The position numbers and the translations under genes were made by a program. 64,000 bases of DNA from Tetracentron sinense. Taxonomy: Eukaryota; Streptophyta; Magnoliopsida; Trochodendrales; Trochodendraceae. Below are positions 20,101 through 35,100 of the stretch, in pieces. The notes under the pieces are model-generated. The model did no database searches. It was not told the DNA's origin and saw only the letters and a list, made by a program, of their open reading frames with translations. The stretch covers positions 15,066,547 to 15,130,546 of the forward strand of contig CM026556.1 of NCBI GenBank assembly GCA_015143295.1, in the 5' to 3' direction. The first letter of the stretch is position 1. The number at the start of each line of letters is the position of its first letter.

Positions 20101-23100
20101 CACATTTGTACTCTTACTGAAAATACTACCTTATAGGTCTCAGCACTAGAGATCAGATTTTATCTCATTATCCATAATTAGTATCAGTTTCATACCGATT
20201 ATTTCATCTATGTTCAATCTAAATATGATGTATTGAAGTTTTAACAGTCATAATGAGCTTTAGAGGTAATATTCTTTTGTTTGATTCTAGGTTTATCGAG
20301 AAGTTTGGTACGCATGTTATTGTTGGTGTAAAAATGGGAGGGAAGGATGTAATATATCTGAAGCAGCAACATTCATCACCGCTTCAACCTGCTGATGTAC
20401 AGAAATGGTTAAAGCAGATGGCAGACAAGAGGTTTCTAGATGCTAACGGGCAGTATAGCATGGATTCTGAAGAAATGTCCAAGAAGGACAAGGTTTGTAG
20501 CTCCTTGTCTATGCTAGTATACTTAAATCTAAATTTTTAGAATTCAAAATACATTAAAAAAGGATATTAGTGTTGTTGATTCTCAGATTTTAGCGAAATA
20601 GGCTAAAGAAAATACTCTATATTATTATATCATAAAGGTTTCTGTGAGTTTTGATTAGACTTTAGATGACTCTACCGTCTTCCAACATGTGGAAATCGGA
20701 GAATTGGTGCTAAAATTACTTAAACATTGAGTTATCTTACTTATCAGTGTAAACTTACAAAATTGGAAAAAAATGTATTATTATCTCTGATCTCTTCTTT
20801 TAGATGTTATACTTTCTGACTTCTTACTTTCTTCGTGGCAGCTCTGGTTTTCAGACTGTTGAGTAAGTCAAATTCTATCGTGTTACTGCTGATCTTATTT
20901 CCCTTGGCATGCTTAAACACGGAAGTCATCATTGTTAGTATAACATGAAGTGTTTATCCCATGGATGTCATGTGCAGCATGCACTCATTTTCGATGCATT
21001 TTGATCTTGTGCATAATTTTATCATTGAATAGGATACCGTTCTTCCAACATGTGGAGATGGGAGAATTGGTGCTAAAATTACTTAGACATTGAGTTATCT
21101 TACTTATCAGTAAACTTAAAAAATTGGAAAAAAAATGTATAATTATCTCAGATCTCTTCTTTCAGACGTTATATTTTTTGACTTCTTACTTTCTTAGTGG
21201 CAGCTCTGGTTTTAAGACTGTCGAGTAAGTCAAATTCTATTGTGCTACTTCTGATCTTATTTCCTTTGGCATGCCTAAACACGGAAGTCATCATTGTTAG
21301 TATAACATGAAGTGTCATGTGCAACATGCACTCATTTTTGATAAATTTTGATCTTGTGCATAATTTTATCATTGAATAGGATGTCTTATAATTCTAGACT
21401 TCTCAAAGAAAAAATCCCTGGAAGCTTAGCTAATAATGGATATGTTTTCTAAAGAAGTTATGCGGGACTCTTGAGTCGTTGAAGTGCCATTTTTGTCTTC
21501 CCTTAGAGTGCATGTTTTCTTTAAAGAGGGAAACAAAATTTGTTACGGTTGGGAGTTGGGTTCACTTCCAAACAATAACCCCATGTTTAAGCTTATAGCC
21601 TGTTTGATTGTTCACCTACTGTTCATGTCTTTTTGGATGGATTAATAGTTTGTAGGGAAGTTTTATTCTCCTATTGGTTTTCTCTTTGATATGTAATGTG
21701 AATATTGTTTTGAAAAAATTAGAGAAGACCGTTGTAGACAAAAATTGATTTCGAGAGTCCTCTTTAGCAAGAGAGTCTGTAGAATCATTAAGCACTCCTA
21801 GTGTGTGTGACAATTCAAGATCAGCTAAATTTTCCTGAAATTCTCTATAGTGTTAGCGAGTCTCGAAGGACCTGGAACCAAACCAGCTGCATAAGCTAGA
21901 ACATTCGTAGATTACTCTTCAATCACAATCGTCTCCGCCCAATATCTCTTTCAAGTATTCAATCTTGAAGCGCAAGAGATTCTGCTTCATTGGAGTTTTT
22001 TATGCCCACAGGATCAAGTACCCTATTCTGAGGCCTCAACACTAGAGAAATAGGATCCTTCCTCCTAGCACTGCTCTCTAGGATATGATTTCTTCAAATA
22101 TATAAGAAACTTATTTGACCTTTTCTTCAAAAATAATTTATATTATTCGATATTCTCCAACAGAGAGCAAGGAAATAAGGATCAAATAGCTTTCCCCTGA
22201 TGGCCAAACACCCAGAGGTACGCTGTTAGTAGACTTAAGGGAGATAAATTGAATCTCTTTGCAATCTAATGGAATGTGATGGATCCGGTTTTGATGCATT
22301 GGAAAATTTTACACTCCCTAGCATTTTAAGAGAGGAAACTCTGAACTTTTTTTATTTGTTTATTTGGATATTTTTGCATGATGAGACTAGATGAGGAATG
22401 AGTCCAAAACTAATAGTATGGAGGGACAATTCAGAATCTAGGGGCTCTGGAATAAGTTTGACCCAGATGGGTATAAAGGGTGTGGCTTTAAAAAGGGCAT
22501 GCATGGCGATGAGGTATAAGCTAAGATTTGATTGCTAGGATATAGTCGAAATGACCATTCTTGTTTATTTACAGGAGGGGAGACATTGCTATTGCTGTCT
22601 ATAGAATTAGAACTGAGTGGTTGAAGTGGAGATGTTTTCTATGCAAACTGATTAAACTAAAGAGGAAATTCTATAAGATGAAATATAAACTGCTTGGGTT
22701 ATGGGCCAGAATATTGGCAATGCAGAAAGACCATGTTCATAGATTAGTGAACTCAAGATGAGCATTTGGAGATGGAGAATTGGTGAAGTATTAGCTGGGA
22801 AAGACAACATAGGGAATGAGCCGTTGGAGAAAACCTAGGAGTAGTTCCTATAGGAAATAATATAATGGTTAGTTGACTTAGGTGCTTTAATCATTTGGAG
22901 ACCAATGATGGCAAAAGTGAAGAATTTTAGATGCTGGTTGAAGGGTCTACAGGGATGAGAGAAATCTGTTAAGGCAGTGGATTGAGTTAGTGGGAACAGG
23001 TTTTGTCACTCATGCTTTAACATAAGATAGAGCTCCAGCTAGACTGGAATGGCCGAAGAGGATTCGTATAGGTGAACTGTAATAGTTGAAATAAGGCTTT

Positions 23101-26100
23101 GACGTAGTCTGGAGGATGGCCAGAGGAAGGCCTTACATTATTTTGGACAGTCCAGGTTTGATCTCAAGATCTCACTGTCAATTTGTGAAAGGTGTAAAAC
23201 TAATGGTGGATAAATTACGTAAGGTCAATAAAAAAAAATCTCTCTATTACCAATAAAAAAACTCACTTAATATATATATATGACCCAGAGTCTGTAATCG
23301 TCCCTGTCCTCAGTCCTTCTCTCCTCCTCTCCAGCTATAAGTTAGATCGGTGTAAGTCTTTGGTATCCATACTGGATATTACAGAGCGTTAGATCAACCA
23401 TCTTAGTCTGTAGAACTGTTGTTCACAGTTTAGTTGTACTGTTTATGTATTTCAGTTTCTTTTATATATAAATTTTAAGTTTTGTTTTATCATGAGTAAC
23501 TAAATTCATAATAGTTTAGATGTATCCTGGAATGTAGCTCTTTCTTTCGTGTTGCTATGTTAGTTATCTTCTGAATTATTTAGATTAGATTCACTCTTCG
23601 GTAACATGCTTTCTTAGTTCATTTATTGTCTTATCCTGGGTGTTAATGGTATCAGAGCCTTGTAGATGGGTGAGGGATGGTAGTCGGACCACTGTATATA
23701 TATATATATATATATACCAATCAAAAAAATAAATTACGTAAGTCCTTACGTTATTTTGGACAGTCCAGGTTTGATCACAAGATCTCACTGTCAATTTGTG
23801 AAAGGTTTAAAACTAAAGGTGGATAAATTATGGTTAGGAGTTTAGAGTTAGTTGACTGGGATGAATAGGTAAAAGGTTTAGGGTTAGGTTTGTGGTTCCA
23901 TTAGGATTCAAAAGAAGACTTAAGAATTTAAAAGAAGATTGAAATTGGGGCGAAACATTTGGACCGTAAGGGCAGACTCGACCTTTTTAGGGGGGTGAGG
24001 GTGTTCAGGTGAGGTTCAGAGGCTAATCTGTTACTGGATTTTGGACAGAAATATCGGCTAAAGGTTAGGACTGTGAGGGGACTGCTGTGGCTTTAATTAA
24101 AGTTAAAAAGATGGCTGAAATAGGAGCCCTAATTTGGACTGTTAGGACAAAATTTAAGTTTGGACAGAAATATCGTCTAAAGGTTAGGACTGTGAGGGGA
24201 CTGCTGCGGCTTTAATTAAAGTTAATAGGAGCCCTAAGTTGGAGTGTTAGGACAAAATTTAAGTTTGCATGTGATTGGACGTTTTGAGGTGATCCTGTTA
24301 AGTTTTAGTGGTTAATATGTGGCTGGGTTTCTGGACAGAAATCTCAGCTAAAAGTTAAGACTGTTAAGGTCTTGGGGGAAGCAATGATTAGGCTGCATTT
24401 ATGTGGTCCCTGTGCTAGTATTTAGAAAGGGTTTCTGGACTCTGGAGTCAGGGGCGGAGCCAGGAGGGAGGGATGCCATGCTCCCCCCAATGTTTTTGAA
24501 ATTTTAGTGTACTGTATGTATAATTTTTTAAAATATACATAATATAAATTTTGTATATAATGGCCCTCCCAAAAAAATATTGTAAATTTTTTTTATATGT
24601 ATAATATAAAGGGATTGATTCTTTATGTTCCTTTTAACCCTAGTTAAGATTTATTATCCTAGGAGTTAAATTATATTAAATAAAGCCAAGGGTTACTCAC
24701 CCTAGGGGTGAGTAAATCTTAACCACAGTTAACGGGTGTTAAAGGGGATATGTGTCAAGTAGTGGAGGCACACGTTCCATTGAACACGGAACGGGCATGT
24801 GAAAAAAAAACTATCTACATGATATAAAATTAAAGTATATAAAAATATAGTAATTTTAGAGTAGTGATTAGCCCACCCTTCATTTGATCAAGATGGACCC
24901 ATTACTCAAAAAACAATTTCTCTGGGGCTACGCCCCTAAACCCCCAAGGCCCCATACCCCATTCCCATTAATTTTCCTGATATATAACCCCCAGGAAAAA
25001 TTCCTGGCTCTGCCCCTCTGGAGTCAATAAGACTTTAATGGATTTAATATCTTCTAATATGGCTGAAACATATGCGATAAAGGTAGAGTAGACTGCTGAA
25101 TGTAGGAAGGGAAAATTAAGGTTTTGAACGGTTAAAGAAAACTAGGGTTCGGTGATTAATATTATGGCTGGATATATGAGGGTTTCAGGGCATTGTAAGA
25201 GTCTATATAGGATTGGTAGAACAGATAGGCTGAGATTTTGGACTGATAAACAATAAACTGAATGGAAATAGAAGGAATTAAAAGGGAAGTGAAAGAAATC
25301 TTACCACTTTTAAAGAATGTCAGGAGTGGGTCACACCATCAATGGGGGAATCACTCCTTGAAGTTGGCACATAGATCTCCAGAACATACAATCATATCCA
25401 ACTGAAATACTCAGATGTTATTCTATGTGCCTCCATATAAAGTTGCATGTATATTTTAGAGCAGCGAAGAGGCTAATAATTAGGTCCCCAAAAAAAAAGA
25501 AACTCTATAATTTCTGAACTCTCTTACTTCGAACATAAAGAAACTGTTACTTTGAACATAAAGAAACTGTAAGTTTTCTAAAATTGGAAACTGACTGGAC
25601 TACTATTTGCTGTGTAATCAGATCATGCCCCCACACAACATCTGGATGAGCAGACTAATATCCACTTTATAAACTAGGTTTAGCGGGTTAAGACCACTCT
25701 GTTGCTGGATATCCAAGTCCCCCATGTATGTCTGAAACAAAATTCTACTGCAGGGTTTTTTGCTGGATTCGTATAAATTTTCCCATGCTTGAAAGAACTT
25801 AACTCCGTTGGGTTAGAGAGCAGGATCTCTTGGCCTTACTTTCACGTGCTTTTGCCTTGTCAAATACCAAACATCTTTCAGTTTTCTCTAGAATTTGAGC
25901 TAGTTAATCTAAGGTCCTTTCCCCGTGCCCCTTTATTATCCATCTTAGATGGTGGCTTCATTCTAGTCTTCTTATCTTTCAAAAGTGTCCGGTGGAGAAT
26001 ACAGCTCGTCTTTGACGTACCACCTTCTTATAGGCTCAGGGCTTCATTATGACATTTCTACCCTAGTGTTTAAACAAATAGGTGTATTCAAGGCTGCCAT

Positions 26101-29100
26101 GCTCTAGAAACCAACCCTATAACCACGATCTTAACATTGTACCAACCTTTGTCCGAATGTCCTAGGGTTAGAGAAACAAGAGATCTTTGAGCTAAAGTTT
26201 TGATTTTTTCATCAACCAAGGTGACATTGTGTGGTTGTGGATTACTATCTGTTTTAACTTTAAATTGTTGACCGCTTACTTTGCACCAATATTTGCATCA
26301 CTTGTACTGATCAAAAAAATTTGCATCACTCTTGCTGTCAATCAATATGGTGCATTGATTGTTCCCAATTTAACTTTAGTTTGAAAGGGATTTTGGAGTT
26401 CCAAGTCTTCCTTTTGATATGGTTGCATAATCAACGACCTTTTGAGCACAGAAGACTCCTCCATCAAAGCTTATGTCCTTAAGCATTAGAAATTCTTCCA
26501 GTAGGTGCAGTTGCCTAGCATTCTGGGTTTGCTCCCTGTGGTCGTGTGTTTAACTCCCATTCCTCAACTTACCCTGGTATCTGTAGGGAAAATTCCGAGT
26601 GGACTAGTCCTTGGCTTTGGGAAACCCTCCGTTACCAAAAGAAAAAAAAAGCATAGTACTATTGTTTCATAATTCATAAGAGAAGTACCCTTTGCTCCCA
26701 CATTGACCATTCTTTTTTTCTCGGCTATTCTCTCGTCACAGTATTTTTAATCCATATCTGCTGTTGGTTTCCCATAACCTTTGCATTAATCATACTGGCA
26801 TCAAGTGAAGATCCTCAAATTATTGGTTTCTTCATATCTTCCTCGATCGGCATGGTGATGTGGTGGGCATCTTTAAGTCAACATAATCAAACAGTAGAGT
26901 TTTTTTTTAAAACTAAGGCTTCATTCCCTATTTGTAAAACACTGCCAACTTTTCGTTATCATCTCCAAGTTCAGCAAGGGTAGACAACTCATAAATTGTT
27001 TTTGGTATTCTTACTCTACTGTCATTGATTATTTCTGCATTTCTGGTAAGAGGAGGGGTCCCTTTCTATTCCTCCATTTTTTTTATGTGATTACTTCTCC
27101 ACGTCCTTCTCTGAGATTCTCTTCTTGCTACTTTCACCACCAAAACAAAGCTGGACCTTAGATCTTTGGTATGGAAAATTGTTTTCTTTTTTTGCATTCA
27201 ATAAGTCCATGCAACTTGAAAACTGATTGAGACTTACTGCTTAATCCAGAAAGACTTCTAGATTATACATCCCAGGAAGCACTTTAAGCGCAACTCCTTG
27301 ATAAAAGTTTTCATTGAAGTTGTGACCAGTTCCTGGGTTGCAATTTGACTGATGCTAATCAAACCTTGTTACTGATGTAAAAGGCCCCTTCATTCCCACT
27401 TGTTGTCTGACTGCAGAAATATAATGCCAACTAAATACATCCCCAAAACCCTTGTTAAATGCTAGCCCTTTAACACCCGAAGCCCTCAGCCTTAACATTC
27501 TTTAATCCATATTTCAGTGGCTAGCTTAAGGATATATTAGACAAGTATTTAATCTACAACTGAGGTTGTTATCATTTGAAAATTATAACATGTATTACAA
27601 CAAGCTAGCCCTTTCTAAATCCACTAACTTGTGTTATCATTTTTTGTTCAGTTTGAGATCAGGGAATCCCGGCTGATGTTCGCAGATACCAGTTCATCAA
27701 GTTCTTACTCACTGAAGGAGGTAATTTTTTTTTTTGCAGATAATGTTCTTGATAGCCTATTTGAAGTTCACTACTCAAGGGTCTCAGGATTCTTCCTTTC
27801 ATTTACTTATTTTAATTGCAGGATATCACAAGCATTTGCAAGAGGAGAGGTGGAAGCGATAAGAATCTATCCCATAATGAGTGGTTAAAAACTGTTCAGT
27901 CTGAGCCTGACGTGATCTCTATGTCCTTTATCCCAATCACATCTCTCTTGAATGGAATTCCTGGAAGTGGATTCTTGAGCCATGCCATCAATCTCTATTT
28001 ACGCTGTAAGCAAGATGTGTTATTCTGTTTATGCTTTATTGCATATCTATGCATACATTCTTCAAAAATTAGAGGTAATTTTATTCCTTCAAAAGATAAA
28101 CCGCTCATCACATTCTAAGCACCCATTCTCCATATTATTCCCATCGTTAAAAGCTACAAGATGTTCTTTGTAAATATTGTTTAATAATTGCCAAATGTGC
28201 TGGACCTGCAACATGCAACTTGAATGATTTGTTCTCCAGGTGGATGTATAAAAGTGTGTGCTCTTTTTACACTTTGATAAGAATTGAAGTTTGTCTCTCT
28301 TATTTGAAAGTTCTTTTTAGGTACTGTTTCTTTGGATGTATGTTTTTCTTCACACTAATCATAAAACGGGATTGGGGTCAGGCATGGTGGAGTGACTTAG
28401 CGAATGGTTGGGTAATTTTTCAGTTTCCTTGCAATTCAAGTTGGTAGATGGTATTTGGTGATCTCTCACGGGGTTACACTCTCAATATTCCTAGAGAGTT
28501 GTGCTTTTCGAGAAGACCTTGGTGTGATTAAGTTGGCTTGGGTTTTGTCGTGGTATGGGTGAAGATTTAGAAAAACTCAAAAACTGAGGGACTTTGCAGA
28601 TTTCTGTTTAGGAATGATTTGAGGGTCATTCCTTTAATCAATGCAATGTTTAGTTGGTCAAAGCTGTTGAATAAGGCTTTATGAGCTTTATTCCTATGGG
28701 TCTTGTCTTTATGTTATATCTTATATACTATATTGTGGGTCTACTATTAGTAGCTCTTATATACTAATAGTAGACCATTAATGGAATATAAAGAATAAAG
28801 TGTGTGAGAGAGATCATTAATCTCTTTCACTATTTTTCCCTAAACCTAATCTCCAATTCTTCCTCTCTCTCAAACCCTAAACTCTCAAACCCTAACTTCC
28901 AATCCTAATAATCTCACAAACTAAACCAACTTGGTATCAAAGCCAAAGGGAAGACCTAAGGGACGAACTCAGAGGAGTGTTGACGTCAGCCGTAAGGTAC
29001 GGATTGTCAGAATTGCATCAAAATTTTTTGCGTCAGAATTTTTTTATCGTTCCATGTGACAATCGTAATTCTATGAGAATTGTGGTTATTTTTTTAGAAT

Positions 29101-32100
29101 TTTCTGAGATCCGGAGATGTACTTTTTCTGAGTTTTCATAAAAAATTAGAAAAAAATTCAGATCTATTGTTTGGATTGTGCGATTGATTTATGAGTTTTT
29201 TGGTGACTCAAACCTATTGATCCATATGATAAATATTGATGGATTGAAACAAGCGTGAAGATCGCAGAAGTATTGAATGCATAATTGCTTTTTTTAAAAA
29301 TTGTTGGGGACATTTTTTGTTATTTGAAAATTGGTATATGGCTGGTGTGGGCTATTCCATGGATTTCTATTATCCCGAATACTATTAGGTTATTTCCGGG
29401 TTTCTATTTTTGGTGTTTTTGACTATTCTACCTATTGTTGAGGTACTTTTGGGTTGTGGAACCCTAGTTTGTTACTTTTTCTTGAAAATTAGTACTTTCT
29501 TCGGGTTGATTTGTGTAAAACAGTATTGTGACATTCATGATGGATGAATATGAGGTTAGCCGGTTCTCTAGTGTCCCTGTATAGGGTGGAGGGAGTAATG
29601 GAGATTAGTGCTAGTGATGCACCAAACCTCCAGATTACTATTGTAAAGTTAGATGGGACACATTTTCTTGCTCAGTACTCAAAAGGTATTATCTCTGCTC
29701 CCAAGTCTACATATTCAACCTATGCCAAATGAGAGGCTCAGAATGCGGTTGTAATGTCATGCCTTCTCCACTCTATGCAGCCAGACATCAGTAGTGCTTA
29801 CCTGCTCCTTCTTTCTGCAAAAGCTATATTGGATGCCGTGACACAGACCTATTATGAGATAAGAGGTATAACCCGTGTTTATGAGTTGCATCAGAGTATC
29901 TCACAACTCAAGCAGGGGGATATGCCTATTCCCACCTACTACTCTACTCTTCGTCGTCTCTGGGAAGAGCTAGATCACTATCAGACCTTCCAGGCTAAGT
30001 GCTCTGAGGATGCGACTGCTTATACAAGATTGGTTGAACAAAACCGGGTGTTTGAGCTACTTGCAGTTGCAGGGTTGAATAAGGATTATGAACAAGTCAG
30101 AGTTCAAATACTTGGCAAAGACCCGGTCCCACCTTCTAAAGAGGTCTATGCATACTTACACCGGGAGGAGTGTCGTCGGAGTGCTATGCTCCCTCCCCTG
30201 CACTAGACTCCTCATTCTAGCAGCGAGGTAGGAGTGGTGGTCGTGGCAGAGGTGATCGTTTTGGATCTTTTGAACCTTCTACTGATGATCGGGACAAGCT
30301 TAAATGTGAACACTATGGGTGCGCATGTTATACAAAAGACATTTGTTGGGATCTACATGGCCGTTGACCCCCATGGGGTTCTGGTGGTGGACGAGGAGAC
30401 AGGAACAGAAGACCTGGAGGGGTTCGAGTGCAAACTCTGTTATATCCACAGCCCCAGTATCTACTATTGTACTTCTATCTGATAGCCCTCACTTGTCTTG
30501 AGATGAGATCGATGCCTTCCGCCGTTTTCTGGCCAAGTTGGAGACATCTATCGCTAGTGCCACCTTAGTCTCTTACTCAGGTCGGTTCTCCGTGTATCTG
30601 TTTCCGATCATAGTCGCTCTTGGATCATTGATTCAGGAGCATCTAATCATATGACTTGGTATGTCTTCCTTTTTTTCATCTTCATTGATTCTGGTCGACA
30701 CAAAGTTAAAGTTGCGGATGGTACTTTATCATCCATTGCGGATAAGGGGAGTAGTGATGTTACACCCTCTATGTCCCTTTCATCTATTCTTCATAAGTTC
30801 ATCTTGAATCTTTTATCCGTTAGCCATATTACCAAATCATTGAACTGTAGCATCACTTTCTTTCATTATCAATGTGTGTTTCAGGACATGGAAACAAAGA
30901 GGATGAATGATATGGGCCATGAGGAGTTAGGATTGTATCTGCTCGACCATTTGCCTCGTATTGTTTCATTAGTCTAACAGATACCCCATGGTGTTCAGAA
31001 TATTATTAGTACGAAGGACTTATACCGGTGGCACAGACGTCTTGCCCACCCCTCCATTTCCCTTCTTAGGCGTTTGTTTTCGCATTTATTTGTTTCTAGT
31101 GTGTTTTCTTTTATTCAGTGTGAAATTTACGAATTTACAAAGCATTATCGAACTTCATATCCCTATAGTGGTAATAAATGCAATTCACTATTTTCTCTCA
31201 TGCATTATGATGTGTGGGGACCATCTCCTATTACTTCATTGTGTGGTTTTAAGTATTTGTTACTTTTGTGGATGATTTTTCTCTTACTATATAGGTGTAT
31301 ATGTTGAAATCTAAGGGTGAAGTTGACACTGTTTTTCTTTCTTTTCATACAATGATTGCCACTCAGTATAATGCCTCAATTAAAGTCCTTCGTTCAGCTA
31401 ATGGGGGGGAATATATGTCTGCTAGTTTGGCTATATTTTTTGATTTTCATGGTATGATTCACTAGACTTCTTGTGCTGGCACAACTCAACAAAATAGCCA
31501 AAAAACAGACATCTGTTGGAATTCACTCGCTTGTTTATGCTTACTATGAATGTGCCTAAAATTTTATGGTTTGACGCTGTTTTGACTGATGCTTTCTTAA
31601 TCAATCGGATGCCTTCCTGGATTTTGGAGTTCCAATCTCCTGTTTCCCTGTTATTCCCTTCCACTCATTTGTTTCTAGTGGCCCCATAGATTTTTGGATG
31701 TATTTGCTTTGTGCATATTGCTCGTTCTGCTCGCACGAAGCTTGATCCTAAGGCTCTTCGATGTATCTTTCTTGGGTATGTTCCTCATTAGAAGGGGTAT
31801 AAATGTTATCATCCCCCTTCTCGTCAGTCCTTCGTATCTATATATGTCACTTTTTAGAGTATACTCCATATTTTTCTGCCAATGAGACATCTCCTTAAGG
31901 GGAGAGCATTAGTGAAGAGAAATCTTCTCTTCCCATTACTATTTTCTCATCTGACAGTGATTGTAGACAGTGGGAGTGTGAACCTGTGGTCGAAGAATCC
32001 CAGGTATATAAGAGAAGACAAAAAGAACCTCATGAGCCCCACGAAGTGACCTCTTCTGATCTAGGTAACATCTCCATGAGATCAAAATTGTTGGCTATAT

Positions 32101-35100
32101 CCCATCTTCAATTCACAAATGACGCGCTAGTCTTTTGTGATGCATCAAATAGACAATTGACTTATCTCAAATGTATTTTCTGGTGCTTTGAGGCTGTCTG
32201 GTGATTAATATCGGGAAAAGCGTCATTTTTGGGAGTTGTCCCCAATGTAAGTGAACTTGCATCAGTGTTGTATGTAAAGCAGGTACTCTACCCTCTTCTT
32301 ACGGAGGAATGCCTCTTGAGGCTAGATTCAAATCTGTTGAGGCTTGGAATCCAGTAGTAACTCGTTTTTCAAAGAGTCAGAGGGGTGAAAATTCTTGTAC
32401 CTATCAAAAGGAGGTAGATTCACACTCTTGGAAAGTAATCTTAGTAGCCTCCCCACATATTTTATGTCTATCCTAACTATCCCTGCTTCAGTGGTTGTCA
32501 AAGTGGAAATGTTATATAGGAAATTCCTTTGGAATGAGAGTGGAGAAACATAAATATCATTTGGTAGATTGGATCTGTAATCAGTCCAATTTAGTTGGGA
32601 GGGCTAAATCTCCAACTTCTGGTGGAGGTAATGATGTAGGACTATGCAATGGCCTAAGATCTAGTGTGTATTGAGATCAAGAGTGGATTAAGAAGAATAA
32701 GAAAAATCATAAAATAGCAATCCAATCACAAATTATTATCCGATTTCGAAATGTACCAAAGCCTTGGGTAGTAAAAAACAGTGGGAAAGAAAATTTAAGA
32801 AAGCAATTTTATAAAGATTCGAGGCCACATTACAAACATACAATATGACCCTCAGATAACTGCGAGGGTAGTATAGAAGTCTATGCTTCCACAAGTTTAG
32901 GGATTAACTCTCAAGTCAATGTAGATTTTCTACATTTTCTAAGGTTTCATATATATTGGTGGCTGGTTTTAGGGTTTGACGGTTAAGAAGTACTTCAAAT
33001 AATGTATTTTTTTTTTATCAATAATCAAAGAGATATATTAAAATAGCCGGGAAATAAGTACAAGATAGACAGAGAATAATACAAACATGAGTTTACAGTA
33101 GCATAAACTTTGGAAAGTAAACTAGAGTGGCTAATCTAGAATTGTGCTAACTATCATCCCAACAGAGATCCTAGATTCACCCCTCCATTCCGCATCGAAA
33201 TCCAGTCTAATAGCAAAAGGTGAATATGAGCACGAATAAGAGAGATAGATGGGAAGTTCTCGAATACTTTCCGGTTTCTCTCTCTCCAAATGGACCATGA
33301 AATGGTTCTAGGAAGCACCGACCAAATTCCCTTCTTAGTACCATCCGCACTAGCCAATCACCAGCAGGATATGAAATCTCAAAAGGACTAAGGGAAGACC
33401 CAATCCACCTTTAAACCGGAAAGAAAATACCCCCAAATGACATCCACAATAGGACAGTGTAACAATAGGTGGTCCACCATCTCTTCCACTTAGAGTTATA
33501 TAGAAAACAACGATTAGCCATACTCCACCCTCTACTTTTTAAGTGGTCACACAAGGATTTTTTCCAAATATGCATTCCAAATGAAGAAGGAAACCTTGGA
33601 TGAAATACTCGGATTCCACACCTATCGATGAGGAAAGGGTGCAAAAGATGCTGACTCAAGTGAGAGTAGTAGTGATTTTACTGAAAACCGACCATTGTTG
33701 CTTTCGGACTAGATTCTATAATCCCCATCATCAGGACTCACATGAACAGATTCCAGATTGGACAATAGGAGACCCAACTCCTCAAGTTCCTAATCGTTCA
33801 GATCTCTTCGCAATTTTGGGCACCACACTCCTCTCCCATTTCTTATTTCAAAACAATCCCCCACTAACGCCTCCTGATCTAGTGAAAGTAGAAATATGTT
33901 TCGAAAAGACTCCTTTAACGGCGCAAGACCTCACTAGAGATCTTTCCAGAACCGCACCTCTATCCCTCTCCCCACCTTGAATCTACACCGAGGCAGAACT
34001 AGATGATGTACCGCCATAATGCCTTTCCACACCCCTACCCTATAAGAGCTCCTAACTCCCCTTGGAACCACCGTTAAAAAAAAAAAAAAAACAAATCCCC
34101 TTGGAACCCAACAAGACACCTCATCGTATTTTGTAATAATAACTGACTGTCATAAACTCTATCTCTTCTCCCCGAATCTCCAAACCCACTTTCCTAACAA
34201 AGCCTTGTTTACCTTAGTCAAAGGTCTCAAGCTGAGACCTCCATTTAGGATGATAGATGGTATCCCAGGGTACTAGATGATATCTAAAACTATCCCCCTG
34301 ACCGTGCCACAGAAACTCCCTCTTCAGCTTCCCAAGAGAAGCAACCACCGACCTCGGGATGGTAAATAGGGACATAAAGTATGCCGGGAGGCTGTTGAGG
34401 GTTAACTTTCCACCTTTTGATAATAAAGAGGATTTCCACCCGGATAATCAATTAACAAATCTTTCCTGGATAAGGGCCCATACTCTTCTTGATTTACAAC
34501 CAGGCCCAAGGGGCATTCCGAGGTACACAGATGGGAGAGAGCCTACCCTACACCCAAGACAATCCGATAAACTTACAATGGCCACCACCTCCCCCACTTT
34601 TAGAATTCCCAACTTTGCCAAATTAACCCTTAATCTTGAAAGGGCTTCAAAGCACCGGAGTATACACCTAAGATATATCAAATTATGGTACGAAGCCGCA
34701 GAAAAGATTAGTGTATCATCATCAAACTGGAGATGGGAGATCTGCAGCTGATCCTATCCTATTAGGAACCCACCATATGGAGGACCATTTGCTTGGGATA
34801 GCATCCTGCTTAATGCCTCCGTGACTAGACAAAGAGAAATGGGGAAAGGGGGTCTCCTTGCCTCAGACCCTTAAAGCTCTGGAAGTAGCTCACTGGACCT
34901 CCATTGATAAGAATGGAGAAAGATAATGTTGGAATACACATTCTCATCCATTGCCTCCACTTATATCCAAACCCCATCCAGTTCAGGACATAATCCAAAA
35001 ATTTCTAGTTCACATGGTCATAGGCCTTTTCTAGATCAATTTTACACAATATGCTCGACAACTTTGACCGAAGGCGATCATCAATGCATTCATTGGCAAT

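Larger units (their letters stand above)
20493..27651 (+). other. Intron 3 (7.2 kb)
   Basis: It contains a 360-bp tandem duplication, an LTR/primer-site fragment between direct repeats (23122-23832), hAT-3, a SINE-like unit and probable decayed gypsy gag-pro. The remaining sequence (21386-23120, 25026-25780) has no recognisable content. Confidence 0.85.
28700..32060 (+). mobile_element. Truncated Ty1/Copia element G
   Basis: A primer site TGGTATCAAAGCC lies at 28932-28944, preceded by an LTR-like stretch whose left end I cannot fix. Gag, protease and integrase follow on the + strand to about 31690, then unrecognised sequence to about 32060. RT, RNase H and the 3' LTR are missing; the element is cut off where LINE H begins. 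Confidence 0.75.

Noticed and set aside
22561..22761. Basic 66-codon frame in intron 3
   Set aside because: No motif, no splice context and AT-rich chance composition.
29544..31307. A host gene on the + strand in intron 5
   Set aside because: The frames are Copia gag, protease and integrase pieces with stops, next to a tRNA-Met primer site.
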